From contig JAHZGX010000019.1 in assembly GCA_019420585.1 (NCBI GenBank), forward strand, positions 25,550-89,549: a stretch of 64,000 nt of DNA, read 5' to 3'. The translations under genes and the position numbers were made by a program. Origin of the DNA: Prevotellaceae bacterium (GTDB taxonomy: Bacteria; Bacteroidota; Bacteroidia; Bacteroidales; Bacteroidaceae). Numbering within the stretch: position 1 is the stretch's first letter; the number at the start of each line of letters is the position of its first letter. Of the stretch, positions 43,606 through 52,723 are shown piece after piece. The notes beneath the pieces are model-generated. The model made no database searches. It had not been told where the DNA came from and saw only the letters and a program-made list of their open reading frames with translations.

Positions 43606-44598
43606 TTAATCTTTATCTAATTTATACTTGGAGATGTCAGTTCCAAACGTAAGATTCAGACTCTCGAGCAAATCATCAAGCTCCGTGAGCGATTTCTTTC
43701 CGAAGTTGCGGAACTTCAAAAGATCTGTCTTGTTGTACTGAACCAGGTCGCCCAGTGTGTCCACATCAGCTGCTTTCAGACAGTTGAGTGCACGCACGGA
43801 GAGATCCATATCAGCCAACTTTGTCTTCAAAAGTTGACGCATGTGCAGGATTTCCTCATCGAACTCATCATTATCGGCATCACCGCCATTCTCAATCGTG
43901 ATTTTGTCATCAGAGAACAACATGAAATGCTGGATAAGTATCTTTGCAGCATCCTTCAGAGCCTCCTTCGGATGAATGGAACCGTCTGTCGTAATCTCAA
44001 GAATCAACTTCTCGAAATCAGTCTTCTGCTCTACGCGGAAATTCTCGACAGAATATTTAACATTTCTGATAGGAGTGTAAATCGAATCAATGGGAATGAC
44101 ATTAACATCGGTGCAGAACACACGGTTCTCCTCCGCAGGAACATAACCACGTCCCTTGTTAATGCCAATCTTTATTTGCATCGTTGCTTTTGCGTCTAAA
44201 TGGCAAATAACCAAATCAGGGTTTAACACTTCAAATCCAGTCAGATACTTGTTGAAATCTCCTGCCTTGAACTCTGTACAGTTCTCTACAGTGATATCCA
44301 CGTTCTCGGTCTCGAATTCGTCTACTAACTGCTTGAACCGAACTTGCTTCAAGTTCAAGATAATGTTGGTGACATCTTCTTTTACACCAGGAACTGTCGC
44401 GAACTCATGCTCGACACCAGCAATAGCCACAGTGTTGACTGCAAAGCCATCCAGCGACGAAAGAAGTATGCGGCGCAAAGCATTGCCTATGGTGGTACCG
44501 AAACCACCTTCAAGCGGGCGGAACTCGAACTTGCCGTACTTGTCGTCCGCCTCCAACATTATTACTTTATCGGGCTTTTGAAATGCTAATATCGCCAT
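43606..44598 (-). CDS. rpoA: RNA polymerase alpha subunit
   Basis: The 330-residue alpha subunit has an N-terminal assembly domain (FEFRPLEGGFGTTIGNALRR, ILLSSLDGFAVNTVAI) and a C-terminal domain (LDDLLESLNLTFG at the end; LSVRALNCLKAADVDTLGDL) that contacts DNA and activators. The ATG at 44598 gives MAILAFQKPDK, as in relatives; an ATG two codons earlier is possible. It lies between rpsD (9 bases) and rplQ. Confidence 0.98.
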   Translation of the reverse strand: MAILAFQKPDKVIMLEADDKYGKFEFRPLEGGFGTTIGNALRRILLSSLDGFAVNTVAIAGVEHEFATVPGVKEDVTNIILNLKQVRFKQLVDEFETENVDITVENCTEFKAGDFNKYLTGFEVLNPDLVICHLDAKATMQIKIGINKGRGYVPAEENRVFCTDVNVIPIDSIYTPIRNVKYSVENFRVEQKTDFEKLILEITTDGSIHPKEALKDAAKILIQHFMLFSDDKITIENGGDADNDEFDEEILHMRQLLKTKLADMDLSVRALNCLKAADVDTLGDLVQYNKTDLLKFRNFGKKSLTELDDLLESLNLTFGTDISKYKLDKD

Positions 44599-44607
44599 TA
44601 TCAATTA

Positions 44608-45213
44608 TTATTTAGAGTACAACTCAACGATCAACTGCTCCTTGATATTCTCAGGAATGTCAGCACGCTCAGGCTTATGAAGCAACTTACCAGACTTCTG
44701 ATTCTCATCCCACTCTATCCAAGGATACTTGCTGTGATTAAAACCAGCCAAAGCATTCTGGATAACCTCAAGGCTCTTGGAACGCTCTCTCACTCCTACA
44801 ATCTGACCGGGAGCCACGCCATATGATGCGATGCCAACTACCTTGCCATCCACTGTGATATGCTTGTGGTTAACCAACTGACGAGCAGCAGCACGTGTGG
44901 GAGCAATACCCAGACGATAAACTACATTGTCAAGCCTGCACTCCAGATTCTGAAGAAGAATCTCACCAGTAATTCCACTAGTGCGTGCTGCCTTCTCAAA
45001 CATATTGCGGAACTGCTTCTCAAGAACGCCATATGTATACTTAGCCTTCTGCTTCTCTGCCAGCATGACACCATACTCAGATGTCTTACGGCGACGGTTG
45101 TTACCATGCTGCCCAGGAGGGAACTTTCTCTTGGAAAGAACCTTGTCAGCACCGAAAATAGCTTCGCCGAAACGGCGGGCAATCCTTGACTTAGGACCAA
45201 TATATCTAGCCAT
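44608..45213 (-). CDS. rpsD: ribosomal protein S4
   Basis: S4 starts assembly of the 30S subunit and often represses its own operon. 201 residues with MARYIGPKSRIARRFGEAIF, the PPGQHGNNRRRKTSEYGVML segment and an S4 RNA-binding domain (RLDNVVYRLGIAPTRAAARQ). The zinc-binding cysteines of some S4 proteins are absent. It follows rpsK by 39 bases. Confidence 0.98.
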   Translation of the reverse strand: MARYIGPKSRIARRFGEAIFGADKVLSKRKFPPGQHGNNRRRKTSEYGVMLAEKQKAKYTYGVLEKQFRNMFEKAARTSGITGEILLQNLECRLDNVVYRLGIAPTRAAARQLVNHKHITVDGKVVGIASYGVAPGQIVGVRERSKSLEVIQNALAGFNHSKYPWIEWDENQKSGKLLHKPERADIPENIKEQLIVELYSK

Positions 45214-45252
45214 ATCTATTCTGTTTTTACAGACACGTTATTAACAACATTA

Positions 45253-45642
45253 TTATACTCTTCTTCTCTTGGGAGGACGGCAGCCATTGTGAGGCAGTGG
45301 AGTAACATCCACAATTTCAATAACCTCAATGCCTGCGCCATGCACAGTACGGATAGCAGACTCACGGCCATTGCCGGGACCCTTCACATAAGCCTTCACC
45401 TTGCGCAAGCCCAAATCGTAGGCTGTCTTAGCACAATCCTGAGCAGCCATCTGAGCAGCATAGGGAGTATTCTTCTTGGAACCACGGAAACCCATCTTTC
45501 CTGCTGACGACCAAGAAATAACCTGTCCCTCACTATTTGCCAAAGAGACAATAATATTGTTGAACGAGCTGTGCACATGAAGCTGACCCATTGCGTCAAC
45601 CTTGACAACTCTCTTTTTTGCAGCAACAGTTTTCTTTGCCAT
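45253..45642 (-). CDS. rpsK: ribosomal protein S11
   Basis: S11 of the 30S platform, 129 residues. The core GQLHVHSSFNNIIVSLAN and the C-terminal VTPLPHNGCRPPKRRRV are as expected. The N-terminal lysine-rich AKKTVAAKKRVVK is short. It follows rpsM by 10 bases. Confidence 0.98.
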   Translation of the reverse strand: MAKKTVAAKKRVVKVDAMGQLHVHSSFNNIIVSLANSEGQVISWSSAGKMGFRGSKKNTPYAAQMAAQDCAKTAYDLGLRKVKAYVKGPGNGRESAIRTVHGAGIEVIEIVDVTPLPHNGCRPPKRRRV

Positions 45643-45652
45643 ATCTCAATTG

Positions 45653-46033
45653 TTATTTAGTAGCCTTTTTCTTGTTTGCAACAGTCTTCTTCTTACCCTT
45701 GCGTGTACGGGCGTTGTTCTTGGTGCTCTGACCACGAACAGGAAGGCCATTACGATGACGAACGCCACGATAGCAACCGATGTCCATCAGTCGTTTGATG
45801 TTCAGAGCAATCTCGGAACGAAGGTCACCCTCCACCTTATAGTTTGCTGCAATAATCTCACGAATCTTACCAGCCTCTTCATCCGTCCAGTCAGACACAC
45901 GCTTGTCCTTGTCGACACCTGCCTGCTCCAAGATTTTGGCTGAGCTACTACGACCTATACCATAAACATAGGTCAAGGCGATTTCACCCCTTTTGTTCTG
46001 GGGCAAATCAACACCAACAATTCTAATTGCCAT
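45653..46033 (-). CDS. rpsM: ribosomal protein S13
   Basis: S13 of the 30S head, contacting tRNA in the P site. 126 residues: MAIRIVGVDLPQNKRGEIAL, then a helix-two-turn-helix and the RHRNGLPVRGQSTKNNARTR motif near the C-terminus, with a lysine-rich end. It follows rpmJ by 32 bases. Confidence 0.98.
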   Translation of the reverse strand: MAIRIVGVDLPQNKRGEIALTYVYGIGRSSSAKILEQAGVDKDKRVSDWTDEEAGKIREIIAANYKVEGDLRSEIALNIKRLMDIGCYRGVRHRNGLPVRGQSTKNNARTRKGKKKTVANKKKATK

Positions 46034-46065
46034 ATATACTTATCTTTTCTTTTTCTCTTAAAGAC

Positions 46066-46182
46066 TTACCCCTGGCGCATCTTATACTTGGGGTTCTTTT
46101 TGTTAATCACATACAGACGCCCCTTGCGACGAACAATCTTGCAGTCTGGGGTACGTTTCTTCAAAGAAGCTCTTGTTTTCAT
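46066..46182 (-). CDS. rpmJ: ribosomal protein L36
   Basis: A 38-residue product, MKTRASLKKRTPDCKIVRRK then GRLYVINKKNPKYKMRQG, is L36 of the large subunit. Only one of the four zinc ligands is present (the single Cys), so this is the zinc-free form. It sits in its standard place between infA (8 bases) and rpsM. Confidence 0.97.
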   Translation of the reverse strand: MKTRASLKKRTPDCKIVRRKGRLYVINKKNPKYKMRQG

Positions 46183-46190
46183 ATCTGGTT

Positions 46191-46409
46191 TTATTTATAT
46201 CTGAATACGATTCTACCCTTTGTCAGATCATAGGGACTCATTTCCACCTTCACCTTGTCACCAGGCAAGATTTTAATGTAATGAAGCCTCATTTTACCGG
46301 AGATATTGCAGATTATCTTCTGCCCAATCTCAAGTTCTACACGGAACATCGCATTGGAGAGTGACTCCACGATGACACCGTCCTGTTCTATCACTGCTTG
46401 CTTTGCCAT
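46191..46409 (-). CDS. infA: translation initiation factor IF-1
   Basis: IF-1 binds the A site of the 30S subunit during initiation. The 72 residues cover one OB fold: MAKQAVIEQDGVIVESLSNA, FRVELEIGQKIICNISGKMR, ending with DLTKGRIVFRYK. Follows map by 14 bases. Confidence 0.98.
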   Translation of the reverse strand: MAKQAVIEQDGVIVESLSNAMFRVELEIGQKIICNISGKMRLHYIKILPGDKVKVEMSPYDLTKGRIVFRYK

Positions 46410-46423
46410 ATTCTCTTTTTCAT

Positions 46424-47209
46424 TCAGTTCCGTTGACTCTCAATTCTCTCAAAGGAAGAGAGGATGTCGGGAGTGCCATGGTGAATGGCTATCGTGTGTT
46501 CGAAATGTGCCGCAGGCTTAGCGTCCCGCGTTTTAATGGTCCAACGGTCTGGCATCATATAAATCTGGGGAGAACCCATAGTAATCATCGGCTCAATAGC
46601 AATGCACATGCCATTCTTTATCATGACACCGTTCCCCTTACGTCCATAATTGGGCACTTGGGGATCCTCATGCATCTCCTTGCCAATGCCATGTCCCACA
46701 AATTCACGTACAACACCGTAGCCAGCACCCTCACAATGTAATTGTATAGAGGCTCCAATGTCTCCCAGACGCTTCCCTGCACATGCATTGCGTATCCCTT
46801 CATAAAGTGCCTCCTTGGTCACCTTAAGTAGGTTCTTGACATCCTCGCTGACTTCTCCCACACAAAATGTATAGCAGGAATCGCCATTAAAGCCATCAAG
46901 AAGCGCTCCGCAGTCCACGGACACTATGTCACCATCCTTAAGCACATCCTCACCAGGAATGCCATGAACAACAACATCGTTTATCGAAGTACATACCGAA
47001 CCCGGAAACGGCCCTCCATAGGGATTAGGAAAACCCTTAAACGTAGGTATCGCCCCGTGGTCTCTGATATATTCCTCTGCCACCTTATCCAACTCTGCAG
47101 TTGATACACCCGGTCGAATGATCTTCGCCAGTTCGGCCAAGGTATCAGCCACCAGCAAGTTGGCAGCTCTCATCAACTCAATTTCGTCCTCTGTCTTGAG
47201 AAATATCAT
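46424..47209 (-). CDS. map: methionine aminopeptidase, type I
   Basis: MetAP removes the initiator methionine from new proteins. The 261-residue enzyme (ATG at 47209) has all metal ligands of the pita-bread fold: the two aspartates in VSVDCGALLDGFNGDSCYTF, His in GHGIGKEMHEDPQVPNYG, Glu in MCIAIEPMI, and Glu in AAHFEHTIAIH. No N-terminal zinc-finger extension is present. It is between secY (25 bases) and infA. Confidence 0.97.
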   Translation of the reverse strand: MIFLKTEDEIELMRAANLLVADTLAELAKIIRPGVSTAELDKVAEEYIRDHGAIPTFKGFPNPYGGPFPGSVCTSINDVVVHGIPGEDVLKDGDIVSVDCGALLDGFNGDSCYTFCVGEVSEDVKNLLKVTKEALYEGIRNACAGKRLGDIGASIQLHCEGAGYGVVREFVGHGIGKEMHEDPQVPNYGRKGNGVMIKNGMCIAIEPMITMGSPQIYMMPDRWTIKTRDAKPAAHFEHTIAIHHGTPDILSSFERIESQRN

Positions 47210-47234
47210 CAAATGAATCTTTCTTCATCAACTC

Positions 47235-48581
47235 TTAACGAGAGACAACACCTGAACGGCCATGTATACGCCCCGAACTCAGCAGACCATCATAATGCCT
47301 CATAAGCAAATGGCTCTCTATCTGCTGGAGCGTGTCAAGCACCACACCAACCAAAATCAAGAGCGATGTTCCACCAAAGAACTGGGCAAACTCCTGCTGA
47401 ACCTTCAACAGACCTGCGAATGCAGGCATACAGGCAATCAAAGCAAGTATAAGCGAACCAGGCAGGGTGATGTGATCCATTATACGGTCAATGAAATCTG
47501 CAGTATCCTTGCCTGGACGCACACCTGGAATGAAGCCATTGTTACGCTTCATGTCCTCAGCCATCTGAGTCGGATTCAGCGTAATGGCCGTATAGAAATA
47601 GGTGAATGCAATAATCAGGATTGCAAAGACAATGTTGTAAGCCAAACTCGTATGATCAGACATTGCCATCAACACAGGAGAAGCAACCTCACCATTGGAG
47701 AGGAAACCCAAAAGTGTGACAGGAATGAACATGATAGCCTGGGCAAAGATGATAGGCATAACATTCGCAGCAAAAACCTTCAAAGGAATATATTGGCGAA
47801 CTCCACCCACCTGCTGTCCGGCATACATGCGCTTTGCATACTGCACAGGTATCTTACGGGTTCCCTGTACAAGCATTATGGCAACGAGAATAACCACAAA
47901 GAGCAGAAGAAGCTCTATGAGGAACATCACGAGACCGCCACCGCCAAGATTGTTCAATCGGGAAACAACCTCCTGGCCAAAAGCCTGGGGCAGACGGGCA
48001 ATGATACCCAACATGATGATGAGGGACACACCATTGCCAATTCCTTTGTCTGTTATACGCTCACCAATCCAAAGAACGAACATACTGCCTGCTGCCAAAA
48101 TAATGGTGCTAGCAATTATGAACATCGTCCAACTAAGGCTAGGATTCAATGCACCGCCCGACTGTATCCTGAGATTAATCAAGTAACCGGGAGCCTGGAA
48201 AAGAAGGATGAAGATGGTTAAGTAACGTGTGTACTGATTCATCTTCCGGCGACCGCTCTCACCCTCACGCTGTAACTTCTGGAAATAAGGTACAACGAAA
48301 GCGAACAACTGAACCACAATAGAAGCGGTGATGTATGGCATGATTCCCAGCGCAAAGATAGATGCGTTGGAGAATGCGCCACCCGAGAACATATTCAACA
48401 AGGACATCAGTCCCGTGTTGGTCTGCTCACGCAAAGCAGCCAAACCCGCGGGGTCAATACCGGGAAGTACAATAAATGAACCAAAACGGTATATAGCCGC
48501 AAAGGCAAGCGTGATGAGGATTCGAGTCTTCAAATCCTCAACACGCCATATGTTTCTCAGAGTCTCGAAAAATTTCTTCAT
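47235..48581 (-). CDS. secY: preprotein translocase subunit SecY
   Basis: SecY is the channel of the Sec translocase in the inner membrane. The 448-residue protein has ten hydrophobic segments and conserved regions FGSFIVLPGIDPAGLA, GIMPYITASIVVQL and FIPGVRPGKDTADFI near the usual cytoplasmic loop C5. Ends with SGRIHGRSGVVSR. It follows rplO by 5 bases as in the canonical spc arrangement. Confidence 0.98.
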   Translation of the reverse strand: MKKFFETLRNIWRVEDLKTRILITLAFAAIYRFGSFIVLPGIDPAGLAALREQTNTGLMSLLNMFSGGAFSNASIFALGIMPYITASIVVQLFAFVVPYFQKLQREGESGRRKMNQYTRYLTIFILLFQAPGYLINLRIQSGGALNPSLSWTMFIIASTIILAAGSMFVLWIGERITDKGIGNGVSLIIMLGIIARLPQAFGQEVVSRLNNLGGGGLVMFLIELLLLFVVILVAIMLVQGTRKIPVQYAKRMYAGQQVGGVRQYIPLKVFAANVMPIIFAQAIMFIPVTLLGFLSNGEVASPVLMAMSDHTSLAYNIVFAILIIAFTYFYTAITLNPTQMAEDMKRNNGFIPGVRPGKDTADFIDRIMDHITLPGSLILALIACMPAFAGLLKVQQEFAQFFGGTSLLILVGVVLDTLQQIESHLLMRHYDGLLSSGRIHGRSGVVSR

Positions 48582-48586
48582 CTGAA

Positions 48587-49036
48587 TTACAGTTTAGTAG
48601 CAGTTCCACCTACATTCTGGATAGCATCTTCAGCAGACTTAGAGAAAGCGTTTGCAACGACCTCAACTTTGGCAGTCAACTCGCCATTGCCAAGAACCTT
48701 CACAAGCCCCTTCCTTGCATTTACCAAGCCTGCAGCCACCATATCCGACACAGCAATCTTAGTCAAACCGCTCTTCTCTGCCAATTCCTGAATAGAAGAG
48801 AGATTCACTACTTGATACTCAATGCGGTTGATGTTCTTGAAGCCGAACTTGGGCAGACGACGCTGCAGAGGCATCTGACCACCTTCGAAGCCAATCTTCT
48901 TTTTGTAACCAGAACGTGCCTTAGCACCCTTATGACCACGTGTGGAAGTACCACCCAAACCAGAGCCCGGTCCACGACCAAGTCTTCTGCGACTATGTGT
49001 AGAACCACAAGCGGGTTTCATATTATGCAATTTCAT
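48587..49036 (-). CDS. rplO: ribosomal protein L15
   Basis: L15 of the large subunit, 149 residues from the ATG at 49036 (an earlier in-frame start would add four atypical residues). Glycine- and arginine-rich N-terminus (RRRLGRGPGSGLGGTSTRGH) and the C-terminal VEVVANAFSKSAEDAIQNVG are typical. It follows rpmD by 31 bases. Confidence 0.98.
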   Translation of the reverse strand: MKLHNMKPACGSTHSRRRLGRGPGSGLGGTSTRGHKGAKARSGYKKKIGFEGGQMPLQRRLPKFGFKNINRIEYQVVNLSSIQELAEKSGLTKIAVSDMVAAGLVNARKGLVKVLGNGELTAKVEVVANAFSKSAEDAIQNVGGTATKL

Positions 49037-49067
49037 AACTTGATACATTTAATGTTGATGTACTTGA

Positions 49068-49244
49068 TTAGTCTATCACCTCAACCAAATGATGCACAGC
49101 CTTGATCAAGCCACGGGCAGAGGGAGTATCCTCTATCTCCACCACCTGATTGAGTTTTCTAAGACCCAGAGTGTCCAATGTGGCCTTCTGGGTATGGGGA
49201 GCATGGATTCTGCTCCTCACCTGCTTAACCTTTATTGTTGCCAT
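49068..49244 (-). CDS. rpmD: ribosomal protein L30
   Basis: L30, 58 residues: MATIKVKQVRSRIHAPHTQK with TLDTLGLRKLNQVVEIEDTP. The start at 49244 is chosen because it gives the standard length; the open frame extends upstream into rpsE without resemblance. It follows rpsE by 13 bases. Confidence 0.97.
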   Translation of the reverse strand: MATIKVKQVRSRIHAPHTQKATLDTLGLRKLNQVVEIEDTPSARGLIKAVHHLVEVID

Positions 49245-49257
49245 ATTCGAACCTCCT

Positions 49258-49770
49258 TTATCCTCTGAACACTTTCTCCATACTAATGCCACGGTTGGCA
49301 GCCACGGTCTTGGCATCACGCATCTGCGCCAATGCTGCAATTGTAGCCTTCACCAGGTTGTGGGGGTTGGAAGACCCCTTAGACTTAGCCAGACAGTCTG
49401 TCACACCAACACTGTCAAGAACAGCGCGCATGGCACCACCGGCCACAACACCAGTACCGTGAGAAGCAGGCATAATCAGAACACGAGCACCACCAAACTT
49501 GGCTTCAGCCTCATGAGGAACCGTGCCATTGAGTACAGGCACACGAACCAGATTCTTCTTGGCAGACTCAACACCCTTAGCAATAGCAGCGGTCACTTCA
49601 CCAGCCTTACCAAGTCCCCAGCCGATGATACCATTTTCATTACCAACGACTACAATAGCAGCGAAAGTGAAAGTGCGTCCACCCTTTGTAACCTTTGTTA
49701 CTCGATTGATGGCAACAAGCTTGTCTTTAAGTTCGACATCGCTACTTACCCTTACTTTATTTATTGCCAT
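49258..49770 (-). CDS. rpsE: ribosomal protein S5
   Basis: S5, involved in decoding accuracy and mRNA unwinding at the entry site. 170 residues from ATG 49770, which lies 7 bases after the rplR stop; a further upstream ATG would overlap rplR. Core TKGGRTFTFAAIVVVGNENG and ASHGTGVVAGGAMRAVLDSV are typical. Confidence 0.97.
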   Translation of the reverse strand: MAINKVRVSSDVELKDKLVAINRVTKVTKGGRTFTFAAIVVVGNENGIIGWGLGKAGEVTAAIAKGVESAKKNLVRVPVLNGTVPHEAEAKFGGARVLIMPASHGTGVVAGGAMRAVLDSVGVTDCLAKSKGSSNPHNLVKATIAALAQMRDAKTVAANRGISMEKVFRG

Positions 49771-49777
49771 ATCTATC

Positions 49778-50119
49778 TTAGAATTTAAGTCCACCATTAC
49801 GTGCAGCGTCAGCCACTTCCTTCACTCTACCATGATACAGATAGCCGTTGCGGTCAAACACAACCGTGGTGATACCAGCCTCAAGAGCCTTCTTTGCAAC
49901 AATCTCACCCACCTTGGCAGCCTGTTCCTTCTTAGGACAAGGCTCCAGCCCGAGAGAAGAGGCTGATGCAAGCGTGACACCGCTTTGGTCATTGATTATC
50001 TGAACATATATTTGCTTGTTGCTTCTGAAGACCGTCATACGGGGACGCTCTGCAGTTCCAGAAATCTTATTACGGACTCTGTACTTTATCTTGATTCGTC
50101 TTTCTATTTTAGTTGTCAT
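49778..50119 (-). CDS. rplR: ribosomal protein L18
   Basis: L18 binds 5S rRNA in the central protuberance. 113 residues: RIKIKYRVRNKISGTAERPR then MTVFRSNKQIYVQIINDQSG and the C-terminal VFDRNGYLYHGRVKEVADAA. It follows rplF by 18 bases. Confidence 0.98.
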   Translation of the reverse strand: MTTKIERRIKIKYRVRNKISGTAERPRMTVFRSNKQIYVQIINDQSGVTLASASSLGLEPCPKKEQAAKVGEIVAKKALEAGITTVVFDRNGYLYHGRVKEVADAARNGGLKF

Positions 50120-50137
50120 GATCTTACGGATTTGAAA

Positions 50138-50710
50138 TTACTTGGCTCCTGCAGACTTACCAGACTTCCTGCGTATTTGCTCTCCAACGAACAAGATACC
50201 CTTACCCTTATAAGGTTCAGGCATACGGAAAGAACGAATCTTTGCACATACCTGACCCAGGAGTTGCTTGTTGCAAGACTCCAGAATAATCATAGGATTC
50301 TGGTTACGTTCAGACTTGGTTTCCACCTTTATCTCAGGGGGGAGTTGCAAGACAATAGGATGAGTGTATCCCAAAGCAAACTCCATGAGATTTCCTTGAT
50401 TGGATACGCGGTAACCCACGCCTACAAGTTCAAGTTCCTTCTTATAACCTTCAGAAACGCCAACAACCATATTGTTGACCAAAGCACGGTAAAGTCCATG
50501 GAAGGCCTGCTTCTGCTTCCTGTCAACGCTGTCGTTGTTCTCATCAATATTGAAGGTAACTACCCCATCCTCAATCTTCACATTGATGGAAGGATGTACA
50601 GTCTGAGTCATCTCGCCGTTTTTACCCTTGACGGTAACCACATTTGCATCACTTACAGTAACGGTGACACCTGCGGGAATATTTATTGGCAATTTTCCTA
50701 TTCTAGACAT
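50138..50710 (-). CDS. rplF: ribosomal protein L6
   Basis: L6 near the factor-binding site of the 50S subunit. 190 residues: MSRIGKLPINIPAGVTVTVS, a duplicated fold, and the C-terminal PEPYKGKGILFVGEQIRRKS. It follows rpsH by 15 bases. Confidence 0.98.
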   Translation of the reverse strand: MSRIGKLPINIPAGVTVTVSDANVVTVKGKNGEMTQTVHPSINVKIEDGVVTFNIDENNDSVDRKQKQAFHGLYRALVNNMVVGVSEGYKKELELVGVGYRVSNQGNLMEFALGYTHPIVLQLPPEIKVETKSERNQNPMIILESCNKQLLGQVCAKIRSFRMPEPYKGKGILFVGEQIRRKSGKSAGAK

Positions 50711-50725
50711 ATTTTACCTCCTACA

Positions 50726-51121
50726 TTAATATACATAACAGAGAACCTCGCCGCCAATCCGAAGGTCAGCAGCCTCTTTGTTTGTCATAACTCCCTTTGA
50801 CGTGGACAGGATAGCAATACCCAATCCATTGATAACCCGGGGCATATCCTTATAACCAGTATACTTACGCATACCCGGCTTGGATATTCTGATTAACTTC
50901 TTGATAGCATTTGCCTTCTCAACGGCATCATACTTCAAAGCAATCTTAATAGTACCTTGAGGACCATCCTCCACGAACTTGTAGTTCAAGATGTAGCCCT
51001 TTTCAAAGAGAATCTTGGTAATCTCTTTTTTCAGATTTGACGCAGGCACTTCCACAACACGGTGCTTAGCCATGATTGCATTGCGCAGTCTTGTCAAATA
51101 ATCAGCTATTGGATCTGTCAT
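50726..51121 (-). CDS. rpsH: ribosomal protein S8
   Basis: S8 binds central 16S rRNA and in many bacteria represses the spc genes. 131 residues: MTDPIADYLTRLRNAIMAKH and the C-terminal GIAILSTSKGVMTNKEAADL. A 52-base gap separates it from rpsN, the widest in this part of the operon apart from the rpsG and rpsJ gaps. Confidence 0.98.
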   Translation of the reverse strand: MTDPIADYLTRLRNAIMAKHRVVEVPASNLKKEITKILFEKGYILNYKFVEDGPQGTIKIALKYDAVEKANAIKKLIRISKPGMRKYTGYKDMPRVINGLGIAILSTSKGVMTNKEAADLRIGGEVLCYVY

Positions 51122-51173
51122 TTTATAAAAGATTTAATTAATCGGGGCTGTCCCGACAATATTAAAGGATTTC

Positions 51174-51473
51174 TTACCAACTGGCCTTTCTAACACCAGG
51201 AATCAAACCGCTGGATGCCAACTCACGGAACTGAATACGTGAAAGACCAAACAAACGGATATACCCTTTGGGGCGACCTGTAATCTTGCAACGGTTGTGC
51301 AAGCGGATAGGATTGGCATTGCGAGGAATTGACTGAAGTTTCTGTGCAGCCTCATAAGCCTCTGCAGGCTCACCGGTGCTGACGATTTTCTTCAGGGCTG
51401 CACGCTTCTCAGCATACTTGGCCACCATCTTGGCTCTTTTAACCTCACGAGCCTTCATTGATTCTTTTGCCAT
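51174..51473 (-). CDS. rpsN: ribosomal protein S14, zinc-free type
   Basis: S14 of the 30S head, 99 residues: MAKESMKAREVKRAKMVAKY and CKITGRPKGYIRLFGLSRIQ with C-terminal GLIPGVRKASW. The length and the lack of the CxxC pairs mark the zinc-free form. It follows rplE by 5 bases. Confidence 0.98.
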   Translation of the reverse strand: MAKESMKAREVKRAKMVAKYAEKRAALKKIVSTGEPAEAYEAAQKLQSIPRNANPIRLHNRCKITGRPKGYIRLFGLSRIQFRELASSGLIPGVRKASW

Positions 51474-51478
51474 ATCGA

Positions 51479-52036
51479 TTAATCGTTTTTAGCGTTTTTG
51501 AAAGGAAGGCCAAATTCCTTCAGGAGTGCATAACCCTCCTCATCAGTCTGTGCCGTTGTGACGAAGGTGATATTCATACCCAAGATACGATCAATGGTGT
51601 CAATGTTGATCTCGGGGAAAATGATCTGCTCCTGGATTCCAAGAGTATAGTTACCACGTCCATCAAATTTACTTTCAATGCCCTTGAAATCACGGATGCG
51701 AGGCAAAGCCACACGCACAAGTTTCTCAAGGAACTCATACATTCTCTCACGGCGCAATGTCACCATAACACCGATGGGCATCTTCTTACGCAACTTGAAG
51801 TTGGCCACGTCCTTCTTGGAAACAGTAGCCACAGCCTTCTGACCGGTAATGGAAGTGAGTTCGTTGATAGCAACCTCGATAATTTTCTTATCTGCAGTAG
51901 CCATTCCCAACCCCTCGTTGATGACAATCTTCTTGAGCACAGGAATCTGCATGGGAGAAGAATAGTTGAACTTCTTCATCAAAGCAGGTGCAATGCGCTC
52001 GGAATATTCTTTCTTAAGGCTTGCTGTATTTGCCAT
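51479..52036 (-). CDS. rplE: ribosomal protein L5
   Basis: L5 carries 5S rRNA into the 50S subunit. 185 residues: NYSSPMQIPVLKKIVINEGL, KLRKKMPIGVMVTLRRERMY and FPEINIDTIDRILGMNITFV. It follows rplX by 15 bases. Confidence 0.98.
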   Translation of the reverse strand: MANTASLKKEYSERIAPALMKKFNYSSPMQIPVLKKIVINEGLGMATADKKIIEVAINELTSITGQKAVATVSKKDVANFKLRKKMPIGVMVTLRRERMYEFLEKLVRVALPRIRDFKGIESKFDGRGNYTLGIQEQIIFPEINIDTIDRILGMNITFVTTAQTDEEGYALLKEFGLPFKNAKND

Positions 52037-52051
52037 TATTCAGTCTCCTAC

Positions 52052-52330
52052 TTATTTTACTTTTACATTCCTGGGCTTACCATTGGAACGGACAACCTTT
52101 CCGTCCACTACAGGGTTAAGTTTTGAAACTTGGATAGGAGCCTCCTGCTTTACAATGCCACCCTGAGGGTTTTTGGCACTGGGCTTTTGGCTCTTTGACA
52201 CCATGTTGATACCCTCAACTATGGCGCGGCGCTCCTTAACAAGCACCCTTAATACCTTACCTGTCTGCCCCTTGTTGTTGCCGGAGTTGACATATACGGT
52301 ATCACCCTTCTTTACGTGTAATGTATTCAT
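52052..52330 (-). CDS. rplX: ribosomal protein L24
   Basis: L24 starts 50S assembly at the exit tunnel. The 92-residue protein has the KOW motif VKKGDTVYVNSGNNKGQTGK and VEGINMVSKSQKP. It is a little shorter at the C-terminus than the 100-106 residues I expect in relatives. It follows rplN by 24 bases. Confidence 0.97.
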   Translation of the reverse strand: MNTLHVKKGDTVYVNSGNNKGQTGKVLRVLVKERRAIVEGINMVSKSQKPSAKNPQGGIVKQEAPIQVSKLNPVVDGKVVRSNGKPRNVKVK

Positions 52331-52354
52331 TACTTCAATTCTTCTTAATAATGA

Positions 52355-52720
52355 TTAAAGAACCTCAGGTGCGAGAGAAACGACCTTCATGTTGACGGCA
52401 CGCAACTCACGAGCCACAGGACCGAAAATACGACTACCACGCAATTCGTCTGCATTGTTCAAGAGAACGCAGGCGTTATCATCAAAACGAATATAGGAGC
52501 CATCAGCACGACGGACTTCCTTCTTAGTACGTACAATCAGGGCCTTTGATACTGCACCTTTCTTAATATCACTTGACGGGATTACGCTCTTGACAGCGAC
52601 GACAATCACGTCACCAACCGAAGCATAACGACGGCGAGTGCCACCCAGTACACGAATACACATGCACTCCTTAGCACCGCTGTTGTCCGCTACGACCAAT
52701 CTGGTTTCTGCCTGTATCAT
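52355..52720 (-). CDS. rplN: ribosomal protein L14
   Basis: L14 at the subunit interface, 121 residues: MIQAETRLVVADNSGAKECM, RYASVGDVIVVAVKSVIPSS and C-terminal FGPVARELRAVNMKVVSLAP. It follows rpsQ by 3 bases. Confidence 0.98.
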   Translation of the reverse strand: MIQAETRLVVADNSGAKECMCIRVLGGTRRRYASVGDVIVVAVKSVIPSSDIKKGAVSKALIVRTKKEVRRADGSYIRFDDNACVLLNNADELRGSRIFGPVARELRAVNMKVVSLAPEVL

Positions 52721-52723
52721 AGT